Of a stretch of 64,000 nucleotides of DNA, positions 26,421-35,289 are shown piece after piece. The stretch's first letter is position 1. Each line of letters begins with the position of its first letter. The position numbers and the translations under genes are program-made. The stretch is taken from assembly GCF_013215345.1 (NCBI RefSeq), contig NZ_JABSOV010000011.1:19021-83020 (forward strand), given 5' to 3'. The stretch comes from Colwellia sp. GTDB lineage: Bacteria > Pseudomonadota > Gammaproteobacteria > Enterobacterales > Alteromonadaceae. The notes below the pieces were generated by a model. The model was not told where the DNA came from. It made no database searches and saw only the letters and a program-made list of their open reading frames with translations.

Positions 26421-27362
26421 ATGTTTACCAATACAGCAGTCCAAGCCGCTAAAAATAGCATCAAGCAGCTAACCTTAGCGACTATAATCGCCATAACAAC
26501 ACTTATGTCGGTAACCATGTCAGCACTTGCCAACAGTGTTCACTTATATCAAAGCAGTGATTGGGTCAGTGATGGTACTTTTACCCAAGGAATTGAAGGG
26601 CCTGCCGTGGCTAAAGATGGCAGCTTGTATGTGGTTAATTATCAAAAAGAAGGCACTATTGGCCGAGTAACGGCTAAAAACCAAGTGACGTTATTTACGG
26701 TATTAAAAAATGGCTCTGTCGGTAATGGTATTCGTTTTGATCAAGCTGGCAATATGTATATTGCTGATTATGTTAATCATAATGTTTTAGTGGTAAAAGT
26801 GGACAGTAACACGGCGCAAGTCTATGCACACTCCGCCAAAATGAACCAACCTAATGATATTGCCATTATGGGCAATGGTATCTTGTTTGCCAGTGATCCT
26901 AAATGGTCTGATAACAGCGGCCAGTTATGGCGAATTGGTAGCGATCGTCAAGTGCTTTTACTGGAAAAAAATATGGGTACTACTAATGGTATTGAAGTCA
27001 GTCCTGATAATAAAACCTTATACGTGAACGAAAGTGTGCAGCGTAATGTGTGGCAATATCAATTAGCAGCCGATGGCAGTATTAGTAACAAACGTTTATT
27101 GATTCGTTTTAAGGAGCACGGCATGGACGGTATGCGCACTGACAAACAAGGCAATTTATATATTGCTCGTTATGGTAAAGGGGTAATCGCTATTGTATCA
27201 CCACAAGGCAAGTTATTACGTGAAGTGAAACTCAAGGGGAAGTTCCCGACCAATGTTGCTTTTGGCGGTATTGATGGTAAAACGGTGTTTGTTACCCTGC
27301 AAAAACACGGTGCAATAGAAAAATTTACCAGTGAGTTTTCAGGAAGAAGTTTTAGTGAGTAA
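26421..27362 (+). CDS. Exported SMP-30/gluconolactonase-like beta-propeller protein
   Basis: A 313-residue protein with a long signal peptide (cleavage near ALA-NSV). The mature part is a run of beta-propeller blades with the SMP-30/LRE pattern: EGPAVAKDGSLYVVNY, NGIRFDQAGNMYIADY, MNQPNDIAIMGNGILFASDP, TTNGIEVSPDNKTLYVNES and DGMRTDKQGNLYIARY. These asparagine- and aspartate-containing turns bind the divalent cation in family lactonases. It would act on a sugar lactone in the periplasm. It ends the amino-sugar region and may be unrelated functionally. Confidence 0.82.
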   Translation: MFTNTAVQAAKNSIKQLTLATIIAITTLMSVTMSALANSVHLYQSSDWVSDGTFTQGIEGPAVAKDGSLYVVNYQKEGTIGRVTAKNQVTLFTVLKNGSVGNGIRFDQAGNMYIADYVNHNVLVVKVDSNTAQVYAHSAKMNQPNDIAIMGNGILFASDPKWSDNSGQLWRIGSDRQVLLLEKNMGTTNGIEVSPDNKTLYVNESVQRNVWQYQLAADGSISNKRLLIRFKEHGMDGMRTDKQGNLYIARYGKGVIAIVSPQGKLLREVKLKGKFPTNVAFGGIDGKTVFVTLQKHGAIEKFTSEFSGRSFSE

Positions 27363-27377
27363 GTCTCATTTTACTCA
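27355..27377 (+). terminator. Hairpin at the 3' end of the SMP-30-like gene
   Basis: GTGAGTAA and TTACTCAC form a stem overlapping the stop codon. The T run is poor, so termination is uncertain. Confidence 0.4.
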
Positions 27378-27416
27378 CAATAAGTACCATTACATTGCGG
27401 GTGTTTATTGTCTTCT

Positions 27417-27756
27417 TTACCAAGCACTGCCAGCCTGAATATAGAAAACATTATCGTCAGGGCCTTTGGCAATATCGATGCCAATATTAAAATCATAACG
27501 ACGTGCAATTAGGTATCTAAAACCTGCGCCCTTACTAACCCGGCTAGGGCTGGTGGAAAATTCATTGGTTGCTTTACCTATACCCGCAAAGGCATTTACT
27601 TCCCTGCGAAAGTTGATTTTATAGATTAACTCTAATTCAGACATAGCAACAGATTGACCTTGGTAACGTGCTGCTGAATACTTCGCATACTGATATTTGG
27701 TGTGGCATAGGGGGATAATCAACTATCACTATTAGCGTAACAAGGTTTTTCTTCAT
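27417..27756 (-). pseudogene. Remnant of a BamA/TamA-family outer-membrane protein
   Basis: The open part (27417-27722) encodes a C-terminal barrel piece: ARYQGQSVAMSELELIYKI, AGIGKATNEFS, GAGFRYLIARRYDFNIG and a terminal aromatic FYIQAGSAW. This matches the end of BamA/TamA-like bacterial surface antigen proteins, which are normally several hundred residues long. An ATG at 27756 begins a signal-like MKKNLVTLIVIV in another frame. The gene therefore seems to have lost its middle and kept both ends. It is surely non-functional. Confidence 0.75.
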
Positions 27757-28231
27757 CAAAAAAACTTATAAATAGGGGAGCTAGTTATAACGGTAAATAT
27801 ACCTTAATATTTTAGTAATCTATACCAAATGTTCCATTCTAGAAGGTGTCCTCAATTATTTTGTAATTGATTGCTAGAGAGTATCGCTTTAACATCGGCT
27901 ATTAAACAGGACTGATTGATAGTGTTATTGCTGAGTATTCAGAAAGCTTTAGTACTGGTGCCTCGTTAGCGATGCTCGGTTACTCATTTAACATAACCGT
28001 TTTTATTTAGCGTGCCTCTAGCTGTTATTAGAACAAATAAGTTCTGTTTTAAAAAAGATAGTTACCTTTAGTTTCAGTACTAAATTGTGAGCAGGATCCA
28101 CCTTATGGACCCTGAGTTAGTAACTTGCTATAACTTCGTTGTGATTGGCAATATAATGGCTTCAGTGCACCTGTGTTCTGCATATGCTATCTATCATAGG
28201 TGGGTAATTGCATTAATTCGAAAGGGTTACA
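27757..28231. other. Gene-free stretch, probably decayed sequence
   Basis: About 475 bp with no convincing frame, hairpin or repeat. A short plus-strand frame near 27925-28005 reads IAEYSESFSTGASLAMLGYS before a stop and might be a gene relic, but it matches nothing I know. Confidence 0.5.
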
Positions 28232-28906
28232 TTAGCTAAGTAACTTTAACTGTGCAGTTAACCCATCGTAGTTAGTAATAGCGGGGAAATCAGTAATAAC
28301 AGTCGCTGCTTTTTTACTGTCAGGGTTGGCAATGGCCAGTAAGTGCTTAATGCCGTACTGCTGAGCAGACTTGAGTATTTCGATACTATCATCAATAAAT
28401 AGTGTGCTATCACAATCAAAGCCATGTTTGTCTTGCAGGCGTTGCCATAATAACTGTGACTCTTTGCTGACGCCAAATTCATGGGTAGAGTATAAAGTAT
28501 CAAAGTATTGATCTAATTGAGTGCGTTCAATTTTAAGTGACAGAGCTTCTGGATGAGCATTGGTCACCATAACAATATCTTTACCACTGGCTCTTAGCGC
28601 TAATAAAAAATCTTTGGCGTCACTGCGTAATTGTATTAAATGTTGAATTTCGCGTTTGAGCTCTTTAATTGGCATTTGGGTTTGCTCAGACCAGTAATCG
28701 AGGCAATACCATTCAATCGTACCAACAACGGCTAAGTAATCAGCTTTTAATTTTACTTTTGCTGCCTCTAGCGAGATCGACATTTTTTCACTGTAACGTA
28801 ATGGCAGATGCTCTAGCCAAAAATGGTTATCAAAGTGTAAGTCTAAAATAGTACCGTCCATATCAATCAACACGGTAGAAATTTCTGACCAATTAATGTT
28901 TGCCAT
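28232..28906 (-). CDS. yrfG: GMP/IMP nucleotidase YrfG (HAD family)
   Basis: 224 residues from ATG 28906, where AAGGA has sensible spacing (an ATG at 28915 overlaps it). HAD motif I is LIDMDGTILD, motif II is MVTNAH, and motif III/IV is SLLFIDDS-like (STLFIDDSIEILKSA). Early LHFDNHFWLEHLP and the overall length match E. coli YrfG, a cytoplasmic purine 5'-nucleotidase. It is divergent from nudE, and the yrfG-nudE pairing is also seen in enterobacteria. Confidence 0.9.
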   Translation of the reverse strand: MANINWSEISTVLIDMDGTILDLHFDNHFWLEHLPLRYSEKMSISLEAAKVKLKADYLAVVGTIEWYCLDYWSEQTQMPIKELKREIQHLIQLRSDAKDFLLALRASGKDIVMVTNAHPEALSLKIERTQLDQYFDTLYSTHEFGVSKESQLLWQRLQDKHGFDCDSTLFIDDSIEILKSAQQYGIKHLLAIANPDSKKAATVITDFPAITNYDGLTAQLKLLS

Positions 28907-29031
28907 ATTGGCCATTCCTTAAAATAAATTGTAGAGCAATAAATATTAGCATTTTGCTATTCCAAAAGTATTGTTTATCGTGTCATTATAGTGATATCTA
29001 ATGAATAAAAATAACTTAAGTAGCTAGCTAT

Positions 29032-29583
29032 ATGGCTGATAACAATCAACTACCTATCATAACTAATCGTCGACAAGTGGCTAAAAGTGCCTTATTTGCT
29101 ATTGAGCAAGTAAACTTAACTTTTAGCAATGGTGAAGAAAGGCAATATGAGCGCATGATGGGCTCTGGTCGTGGTGCGGTGATGATAGTACCTATGCTTG
29201 ACGATGAAACATTATTATTAGTCAGAGAGTATTGTGCCGGCACCCATAGTTATTTATTAGGTTTCCCTAAAGGCCTTATAGACGAAGGCGAACTCCCTCA
29301 TCAGGCAGCAAATAGAGAGCTACAAGAAGAAATTGGTTATGGTAGTGAGCAGTTACAGCAAGTGACTGAACTTATGATGGCCCCAGCTTTTTTTAATGCA
29401 AAAATGACCATTTTTTTAGCTCAGCAGCTTTATAGTGCTGAGCTTGAAGGTGATGAGCCTGAGCCTTTACAAGTGGTATCTTGGCCAATTAAAGACTATA
29501 AAGAACTATTACAACAAACAGATTTTACCGAAGCACGCAGTATTGCAGCATTAATGTTGGTACGAGATTTTCTTGAAAATTAA
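29032..29583 (+). CDS. nudE: ADP compounds hydrolase NudE
   Basis: A 183-residue Nudix hydrolase. The Nudix box runs from GLIDEGELPHQAANRELQEE to IGY, matching GX5EX7REUXEEXGU, and the preceding LLGFPKG is typical of NudE. It hydrolyses ADP-ribose, NADH, Ap3A and similar ADP-linked compounds in the cytoplasm. It lies 57 bp before cysQ on the same strand, in a likely two-gene operon concerned with nucleotide clean-up. Confidence 0.92.
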   Translation: MADNNQLPIITNRRQVAKSALFAIEQVNLTFSNGEERQYERMMGSGRGAVMIVPMLDDETLLLVREYCAGTHSYLLGFPKGLIDEGELPHQAANRELQEEIGYGSEQLQQVTELMMAPAFFNAKMTIFLAQQLYSAELEGDEPEPLQVVSWPIKDYKELLQQTDFTEARSIAALMLVRDFLEN

Positions 29584-29640
29584 CTTTCAATGAACTGAAA
29601 ATCAATAATGTACTAAAGCAACGTTGAACGGGGTGTAAAG

Positions 29641-30462
29641 ATGAACCAAGATAAATTGCTAAACATTGCTTTAGAAAGTGCTAAAAAAGCTGGCGTAGAA
29701 GTAATGAAATATTATCGTCAGGGAAACTATACCGCAGAAATGAAAGCCGATGAAAGTCCGGTTACCAGTGCCGACATAGCAGCAAACGATATCCTCATGG
29801 ACCAGCTTAAAACACTGACACCTGATATTCCTATTATTTCAGAAGAAGTGGGGGCAGTGCCGTTCAGCGAACGCAAAGATTGGTCTCGTTATTGGTTACT
29901 CGACCCTATAGATGGAACCGGTGAATTTATTATTGGTAGTGGCGACTTTGCGGTAAACATCGCCTTAGTTGAAAATGGCTGGCCAACCCTTGGCGTTATT
30001 CACGCCCCTGATCATTGCCTGACTTATTATGGCCAAAAAAACCTTGGTGCTTTTAAAGATAATTGTCAGGCTAGTTATGCGATTCGTGTAGCCGAGTACC
30101 AAGAAAGTCGCCGTATTAAAGTCGCTATAAGTCGCCGTCAGCAACTGCAATTGATGGGGCAATATTTAAATGATGATTACGATTATGACTACGTTGCTTT
30201 GGGCAGTTGTTCATTAAAAAACTGTCTTATCGCTGAAGGCGGCGCTGACTGTTATTTGCGTATCGGCGTTACGGGTGAGTGGGATACCGGTGCTAGCCAG
30301 TGTATTTTAGAGCAAGCCGGCGGAGATATTATCGATAGTGAGTTTAATCCGCTAAGTTATAATAAGCGTGAAAGCTTACTTAACCCCGACTTTGTTAGTT
30401 TAGGCGCTAGAGATTTTCCTTGGCAAAATATTATTAAAGCCCATAGAAAAGTATATGAATAA
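29641..30462 (+). CDS. cysQ: 3'(2'),5'-bisphosphate nucleotidase CysQ
   Basis: 273 residues of the inositol-monophosphatase superfamily. Metal-binding motifs are ISEEVGAV, LLDPIDGTGEF and GEWDTGASQCILEQAGG. CysQ removes the 3' phosphate from PAP and PAPS made in sulfate assimilation, acting at the inner face of the membrane in E. coli. The start ATG follows AACGGGGTG. Length and motif order are normal. Confidence 0.93.
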   Translation: MNQDKLLNIALESAKKAGVEVMKYYRQGNYTAEMKADESPVTSADIAANDILMDQLKTLTPDIPIISEEVGAVPFSERKDWSRYWLLDPIDGTGEFIIGSGDFAVNIALVENGWPTLGVIHAPDHCLTYYGQKNLGAFKDNCQASYAIRVAEYQESRRIKVAISRRQQLQLMGQYLNDDYDYDYVALGSCSLKNCLIAEGGADCYLRIGVTGEWDTGASQCILEQAGGDIIDSEFNPLSYNKRESLLNPDFVSLGARDFPWQNIIKAHRKVYE

Positions 30463-30948
30463 CAGCGAGCTATGCCAGGTATATTGATCTGAAATAATAC
30501 TTGGCCTTTTATTCTGCACTTTAGTAAAGCGAAGTAGTTCGTTTTGCATAAGATTTATGCTAAATTAGCGTTATTAGTTGAAGTGAGCTTAGCGCAAACT
30601 TCCGGTACTACCGTCATTAGGTCATTAGGTCATTTGTTTTAGTTATGTTATCTAACGTATTAAAAAAACATATATCACACCACCAAGCTGGGCGTCGTCC
30701 TTGCTTCTTTAAAAGTATCGATCAAATCTAATTTTTTGGTGGATAGCCTCTGCTGTCAGCCAAAATATCACTTTGCTATTTTCCCGACCATTTTGCTATC
30801 TGCTACTTTTTCAGCGATTAGTTTAAGCTGTATATCTATCCTTACCGCTAAAGTTAATCGCTAGAATTCAAATCCATAAATATTCAATTAATATTATTTT
30901 TATTAATACTACTTAATTAAAACTATTCAATAAGTAAGAGGACATACC
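30463..30948. other. Gene-free stretch with a small tandem repeat
   Basis: About 485 bp without a gene. It holds three tandem copies of an 8-mer (GTCATTAG, GTCATTAG, GTCATTTG) at 30613-30636, then AT-rich sequence that probably contains the promoter of the DUF1338 gene. No other structure was recognised. Confidence 0.55.
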
Positions 30949-31749
30949 ATGGCAGCGCAAGTAACGGCACTTTTTAATGAGATCTGGCAACAATATCTTA
31001 GCGTAACTCCGTCAGCAAAAAAAATTCACCAATTATTAGGGAATGGCAATGATGTGATCAATGATCATGTAGCTTACCGTACCTTTAATCACCCTAAAAT
31101 TAACTTGGCACAACTAGCTAAAGGCCTTCTGGCTTTAGGTTACACCGAATGCGGACAATATGACTTTTCGTCAAAAAAATTGGATGCAAAACATTTTGAA
31201 CACCCTGACACTACTATGCCTAAGGTGTTTATTAGTGAACTACGTGTAGAAGATTTCTCCACTGAAGTACAACAGATTATCGCGGATTTGATTGCCCAGT
31301 TACCAGAAGATGTTAGTGAACGTGCTGATTTCCTTTATTCAGGCCGTCTTTGGGAAATAAGCTCAAAAGACTATGAGACCTTGTTAGATGTTAGTGAGTA
31401 TGCCGCATGGTTGGCAGCATGGGGTTACCGCGCTAATCACTTCACGGTTAGCATTAATCATTTAGACGGTTATGATGATATTGAAATAGTCAACTCAACA
31501 CTTAAAGAGGCCGGTTATGCACTTAATACCAATGGCGGAGAAATTAAAGGTGATGCAGTAGTGATGTTAGAGCAATCTTCGACATTAGCTGATAAAGCGC
31601 CAGTAGATTTTTCCGATAAAACTATGGAAATTCCAAGCTGTTTCTATGAGTTTGCCAAACGTTACCCACTTGCTAACGGCGAATTATATACGGGTTTTGT
31701 TGCTGCATCAGCAGATAAGATTTTTGATAGTACAAATGCTAAAGGTTAG
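30949..31749 (+). CDS. DUF1338 protein, 2-oxoadipate dioxygenase/decarboxylase-like
   Basis: A 266-residue single-domain DUF1338 protein. Conserved blocks include NDVINDHVAYRTFNHPKINL, HFEHPDTTMPKVFISEL, WGYRANHFTVSINHL and TMEIPSCFYEFAKRYP. In the characterised relative HglS, conserved His and Glu residues of these blocks hold iron(II) and the enzyme converts 2-oxoadipate to 2-hydroxyglutarate. The short form here may act on another 2-oxo acid. AAGAGGAC precedes the ATG. It is monocistronic with its own terminator. Confidence 0.85.
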   Translation: MAAQVTALFNEIWQQYLSVTPSAKKIHQLLGNGNDVINDHVAYRTFNHPKINLAQLAKGLLALGYTECGQYDFSSKKLDAKHFEHPDTTMPKVFISELRVEDFSTEVQQIIADLIAQLPEDVSERADFLYSGRLWEISSKDYETLLDVSEYAAWLAAWGYRANHFTVSINHLDGYDDIEIVNSTLKEAGYALNTNGGEIKGDAVVMLEQSSTLADKAPVDFSDKTMEIPSCFYEFAKRYPLANGELYTGFVAASADKIFDSTNAKG

Positions 31750-31803
31750 CTAAAGCTTATTCTCCTGGCTATTAAGCGTAGGAATCAAGCCGTAAAATTA
31801 TTA

Positions 31804-31831
31804 AGCCAGTGCTATGTCACTGGCTTTTTTA
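31804..31831 (+). terminator. Terminator of the DUF1338 gene
   Basis: AGCCAGTG and CACTGGCT form a stem with a six-base loop, followed by TTTTTT. Confidence 0.88.
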
Positions 31832-31892
31832 GTTATTATTAGTAACTGTTATTCGCAAGACTCATTAGTCTATTGATTAGTCATTGCCATTA

Positions 31893-32651
31893 TTATTCAA
31901 TTTGATATTTTCTTAAAATCGCCGCAATAACCCCTTGGTCTTTTAATTTTTTCAAGGCTTGGTTAAATTGAACCATAGTAATAGGGGCGTTTGGAGATAA
32001 GGCGGCTTGGATTTTGTGTTGACTAACGGTCAGCGCTAGTACTTTAAATATCTCAGCATTTTTGACTTGTTTTAATTGATAGTTTATCAAAATATCAGCA
32101 TCAACAAGAGCGTCAATTCTGTTGAGCTCTAAACGAATTAAATTCACATACAAGTTACTAACATCGTAGCGAGTAAAATGTTTTTTATCAAAAAATGGTT
32201 GTAAAGTAGGGTATTTATAACCGCGAATGGTACCAATAATCATACCTCTAAAATCGAGTATTTGTTGATATGTCTTAGGGTTATCAGCCCTAACGACCAT
32301 TTTATCTTTTTCAATAAAAAGTGTGTCACTCCATTGGAGCTTTTCACTATTGCTAAGCCAAGCCGGATTAGAGATTAAAACGAGATGAATAGTATTATTT
32401 TCTAAATAGCGCTCGATGCGTTTTCGTGGGGTTTTGATATAGGAGACACTAATATCTAATTCATCAGAAATTTCAGTAATTATATCTCTTATGATACCGT
32501 CATAGAGTTGTTCTGCTCTTTCAATGGCGTAGGGAGCAGCATCGTGGTCACCGTAGCCAATGATTAACTTAGTTTTACTGTCAGATAAAACTAATGTTGA
32601 GAAGAAAGCAAAAAAAAGGATAACCAGCTTAACTATTTTTAATATCATCAT
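31893..32651 (-). CDS. Periplasmic solute-binding-like protein (SBP family 3)
   Basis: About 252 residues from ATG 32651, with a signal peptide ending near LVLSDSK. The mature part has the polar-amino-acid binding protein layout: an early GYGDHDAAPYAI, a hinge WSDTLFIEKDKMVVRADNP, RGMIIGTIRGYKYPTLQPFF and a C-terminal FNQALKKLKDQGVIAAILRK. No ABC permease or ATPase lies beside it. It may be one of the orphan periplasmic sensors or binding proteins common in Alteromonadales. The ligand is unknown. Confidence 0.75.
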   Translation of the reverse strand: MMILKIVKLVILFFAFFSTLVLSDSKTKLIIGYGDHDAAPYAIERAEQLYDGIIRDIITEISDELDISVSYIKTPRKRIERYLENNTIHLVLISNPAWLSNSEKLQWSDTLFIEKDKMVVRADNPKTYQQILDFRGMIIGTIRGYKYPTLQPFFDKKHFTRYDVSNLYVNLIRLELNRIDALVDADILINYQLKQVKNAEIFKVLALTVSQHKIQAALSPNAPITMVQFNQALKKLKDQGVIAAILRKYQIE

Positions 32652-32738
32652 AATCAAGTTTACCCTTCCTCTAAGCTAACTAAGGCTTTTATTTAGTATA
32701 GACGAGCGAGTGTTATTGCTTGTTCATTTGAAATTTAA

Positions 32739-32978
32739 TTAGCTTTGCTCTTCTTCCATTCCTGCTTTGAATTGATCACTGGGTAATATATTGACACTTT
32801 CATGGAGCTCTGAATAAACCAATAGCGCACTACCTTGCTCAAGCTGCTTTTTTACTTGGGCAATCTTGGCTTGCTTACTAATATCCTCAGCACCATACTC
32901 AGTACCTTCACGTAAAATGAAGTCTTCAATAATAGCGGCTAAGGTTTCGTTTGATAGTTGTTCTAAGGGGATAATCAT
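32739..32978 (-). CDS. yheU: YheU family protein (UPF0270)
   Basis: A 79-residue protein beginning MIIPLEQLSNETLAAIIEDF with LREGTEYGAEDIS and ALLVYSELHESVNILP, characteristic of UPF0270. The function is unknown. AAGGAGT-like sequence (CTCCTTTATG on the minus strand) lies near the start. In E. coli it is close to yheS, which is also nearby here. Confidence 0.88.
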   Translation of the reverse strand: MIIPLEQLSNETLAAIIEDFILREGTEYGAEDISKQAKIAQVKKQLEQGSALLVYSELHESVNILPSDQFKAGMEEEQS

Positions 32979-33046
32979 AAAGGAGTTTTCAGAGCTTTAA
33001 ATAATGAACTGCTATTGTACCGCTCAATTGCACTATTGCTCTACAC

Positions 33047-33185
33047 TAATTTATTAAAGAATATACCTTTACACTATTCTTCATTTTTTAGTGATGACGG
33101 CGCTTGGTAAAAGTGCTGTATTCTTTTCTTGTTCATTCGTTGCGGCGGGAAAATTTGACTATAAAATACCAGAACGTGAAAGACT
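33047..33185 (-). pseudogene. Decayed duplicate of the flagellin 3' end
   Basis: About 135 bp on the minus strand align with the last 45 codons of the flagellin gene just upstream: AATGAACAAGAAAAGAATAC parallels AGTGAACAAGAACAGAATGC, and both share CTTTTAC and CATCACTAAAAAA. Small deletions and stop codons break the frame (for example ITKK followed by a shift). It shows that a second flagellin copy once lay in tandem and decayed. Confidence 0.75.
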
Positions 33186-33190
33186 TTTCT

Positions 33191-33230
33191 TAAGGCATCG
33201 CAATTAAGGCATCGCAATTAAGGCATCGCA
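33191..33230. repeat. Tandem 14-bp repeat
   Basis: TAAGGCATCGCAAT occurs in nearly three tandem copies (33191, 33205, 33219). It lies between the flagellin gene and its decayed duplicate, and marks a junction prone to slippage. Confidence 0.85.
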
Positions 33231-33246
33231 GATTGACGCTCAGTCG

Positions 33247-33933
33247 TTAGACTAATTTATTAAAGAGGATGCCTTTACGCTCTTCTTCATTTTTTTTAGT
33301 GATGATGGCACTTTGTAAAAGTACTGCATTCTGTTCTTGTTCACTGGTAGCGGCGGCAAAATCTGTATCTTCAATACGAGAACGCGAAGCACTGACATTG
33401 ATAATACTGGTTTGGTAGGTAGCTACTTGGCTAGCCAAAGCATTATTTTGGGCACCTAAAGCACTGGCACTTTCATTTACTTGTTGTGAGCTATCTTGAA
33501 GAATGGTTTGTGTTGTCGTCGGATCGCTTGCATCGAGACCACTGATAAAGTTGTCTTGCCCTAATACATCACTAGCTAGGGTGTTTATTTGTTCGGTGAT
33601 TTGGTCTAACTCACCTTGAATAGCATCACCAGCATAAAGGGGGTTACCTGATTGAATCGATAGCTCTTGTGCACGCAACAAGCCATCATTGATCGCAGAT
33701 AAAGCGCCAGCCTCAACATTATTAATATTGGCTTGGTCTTGTGCGTTAAAGCTCAGTTGTTGGTTTTGATTAATTTGACTGGTAAGTCGATTAGCAATTT
33801 GCAAGCCAGCAGCATCATCGGCGGCTTTATTAATGCGTTTTCCAGAGGCGAGTTTCTCAGCTTGCTGTTCTCTTTGCTGATTGAGTTTATCAATAAAGCT
33901 TAAAGTAGCGGGTGATTGATTTACCGACAACAT
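33247..33933 (-). CDS. Short orphan flagellin-like protein
   Basis: 228 residues with a good flagellin N-terminal domain (NQQREQQAEKLASGKRIN, DDAAGLQIANRLTSQINQ, ANINNVEAGALSAINDGL, RAQELSIQSGN). There is almost no variable middle. The C-terminal half (ASRSRIEDTDFAAATSEQEQ) starts typically but ends in a charged KKNEEERKGILFNKLV instead of the usual LPQSVLSLL-type tail that binds the filament core. It stands far from any flagellar gene in this window. It may be a minor or divergent filament or secreted protein, or a gene on its way out. Confidence 0.8.
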   Translation of the reverse strand: MLSVNQSPATLSFIDKLNQQREQQAEKLASGKRINKAADDAAGLQIANRLTSQINQNQQLSFNAQDQANINNVEAGALSAINDGLLRAQELSIQSGNPLYAGDAIQGELDQITEQINTLASDVLGQDNFISGLDASDPTTTQTILQDSSQQVNESASALGAQNNALASQVATYQTSIINVSASRSRIEDTDFAAATSEQEQNAVLLQSAIITKKNEEERKGILFNKLV

Positions 33934-34043
33934 AACTAGACCCCAATAGGCTAAATTTGAACCTCACTATTAACTAGTATAGCAATAGAGAGTTATTTAG
34001 CCTGTCTCAACAGGAAAGTCTAGCTGATATATAAGTAACTAGG

Positions 34044-34181
34044 TTAGTGCTTTTTACTATCGTCTTGAATATGCGTAAGAAAGTAATAAACATAATAAGC
34101 AGAGATAGCGAGAAGAATAGCTAAACCACCAAAAGCGAACATTACGACAGGATCGTTAGCTAACATTGATAATAAGTTCAT
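34044..34181 (-). CDS. DUF3149 small membrane protein
   Basis: A 45-residue frame (MNLLSMLANDPVVMFAFGGL then a hydrophobic helix AILLAISAYYVYYF and a charged tail HIQDDSKKH). The DPVV start, single membrane helix and length match DUF3149, a family of tiny inner-membrane proteins of unknown function. GGAG lies 7 bases before the ATG. It lies alone between the flagellin and Sel1 genes. Confidence 0.8.
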   Translation of the reverse strand: MNLLSMLANDPVVMFAFGGLAILLAISAYYVYYFLTHIQDDSKKH

Positions 34182-34259
34182 ATAGGGCTCCATAATTTAC
34201 TAAGTAATTCTTGATGTACTTAGTGTAATTAAGTCGCCCACTACCTATGCTGATTTAGA

Positions 34260-35036
34260 TCAATAGAAACGCTGTTTTTCCGCCATTTTTGCTTTGAGCT
34301 TTTGTTGCTCGAGAATATTGTTATAGATTTTATTCGCTTTATCTATGCTAAGTTCTATTTTTTTATAGGGTAAATCACGTTCATCCATTAATCGGCTTTT
34401 TTCTGCGTTTGGATAACCATTCCATGAGGCAATAGTATTCCAGACAAAAGACATTTCAGTGCTCTTTTCTACGCCTTTGCCTTCACTATAAAGTAAGGCC
34501 AAATTATATTGAGCAAGGGCATAGTTTTGGTTGGCGGCATTTTTATACCAACGAGATGCTTTAAAATTATCTTGTTTTACCCCCGTGCCGTCGGAATACA
34601 TAACGGCTAAGTTAAATTGTGCGCTCGCTAAACCTTTTTTAGCCGCTTTATGGGTCAATTCAAAAGCTTTTTTTATGTCTTGTTTAACGAACTTTCCTTC
34701 GGAGTAAAGTAATGCCAACTCAAATTGCGCATCTGGATAATTTTGTCCGGCTGCAAGTTGAAATAACTCGACTGCTTTCATACCATCTTTCGGCACAGAG
34801 TAGCCATTTTGATAAACCAAGGCCATTTGATATTGGGCTGGAGCATAACCTTCGATAACTAGCGGGCGAAATTGGGCAATGGCCGCTTTAAATTCACCAC
34901 GATTTAATTCATAAATACCTTGCTCAAGATCATTACCTTGACTAAAGGCAGAGAAACTAGCGAGTAAGATCATAGTTGGTAGTGTTTTTTTTACGCTAAA
35001 GTGTGTTTTGATAATTGCACGGGCTTTGGTGAGCAT
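34260..35036 (-). CDS. Exported Sel1-repeat (TPR-like) protein
   Basis: 258 residues with a signal-like N-terminus (TLPTMILLASFSAFSQGN). At least four Sel1-like repeats of about 36 residues follow: APAQYQMALVYQNGYSVPKD, PDAQFELALLYSEGKFVKQD, ASAQFNLAVMYSDGTGVKQD and ALAQYNLALLYSEGKGVEKS. A charged tail ends the protein. Such solenoids serve as periplasmic scaffolds for protein-protein contacts. The partner is unknown. AAGGAAAATTATG gives the start. Confidence 0.87.
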   Translation of the reverse strand: MLTKARAIIKTHFSVKKTLPTMILLASFSAFSQGNDLEQGIYELNRGEFKAAIAQFRPLVIEGYAPAQYQMALVYQNGYSVPKDGMKAVELFQLAAGQNYPDAQFELALLYSEGKFVKQDIKKAFELTHKAAKKGLASAQFNLAVMYSDGTGVKQDNFKASRWYKNAANQNYALAQYNLALLYSEGKGVEKSTEMSFVWNTIASWNGYPNAEKSRLMDERDLPYKKIELSIDKANKIYNNILEQQKLKAKMAEKQRFY

Positions 35037-35289
35037 AATTTTCCTTGGTCGGCTTAATTGCTATAAATAAGTGTAGCTTAGAACTTATGTGAGTTACATT
35101 AAAGAACTGTTTCAAGCGGTAACTTTTTTCAGCTATTGTTATAATTCATTTTTCTCACCTCTGCAGAAATTATCAATGAGGGGTTTATTGAGAGGGTTTA
35201 AACTCTCTTTAACTAGCTATATAAGTTTAGCGTTTGTCTTTTTTTATTTATCAGCGCGGGAACTTTAGTCACGGTTAACCATTACCGTA

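Noticed and set aside
33191-33230. CRISPR-like short array
   Set aside because: Only three adjacent 14-bp units without spacers; it is a simple tandem repeat.
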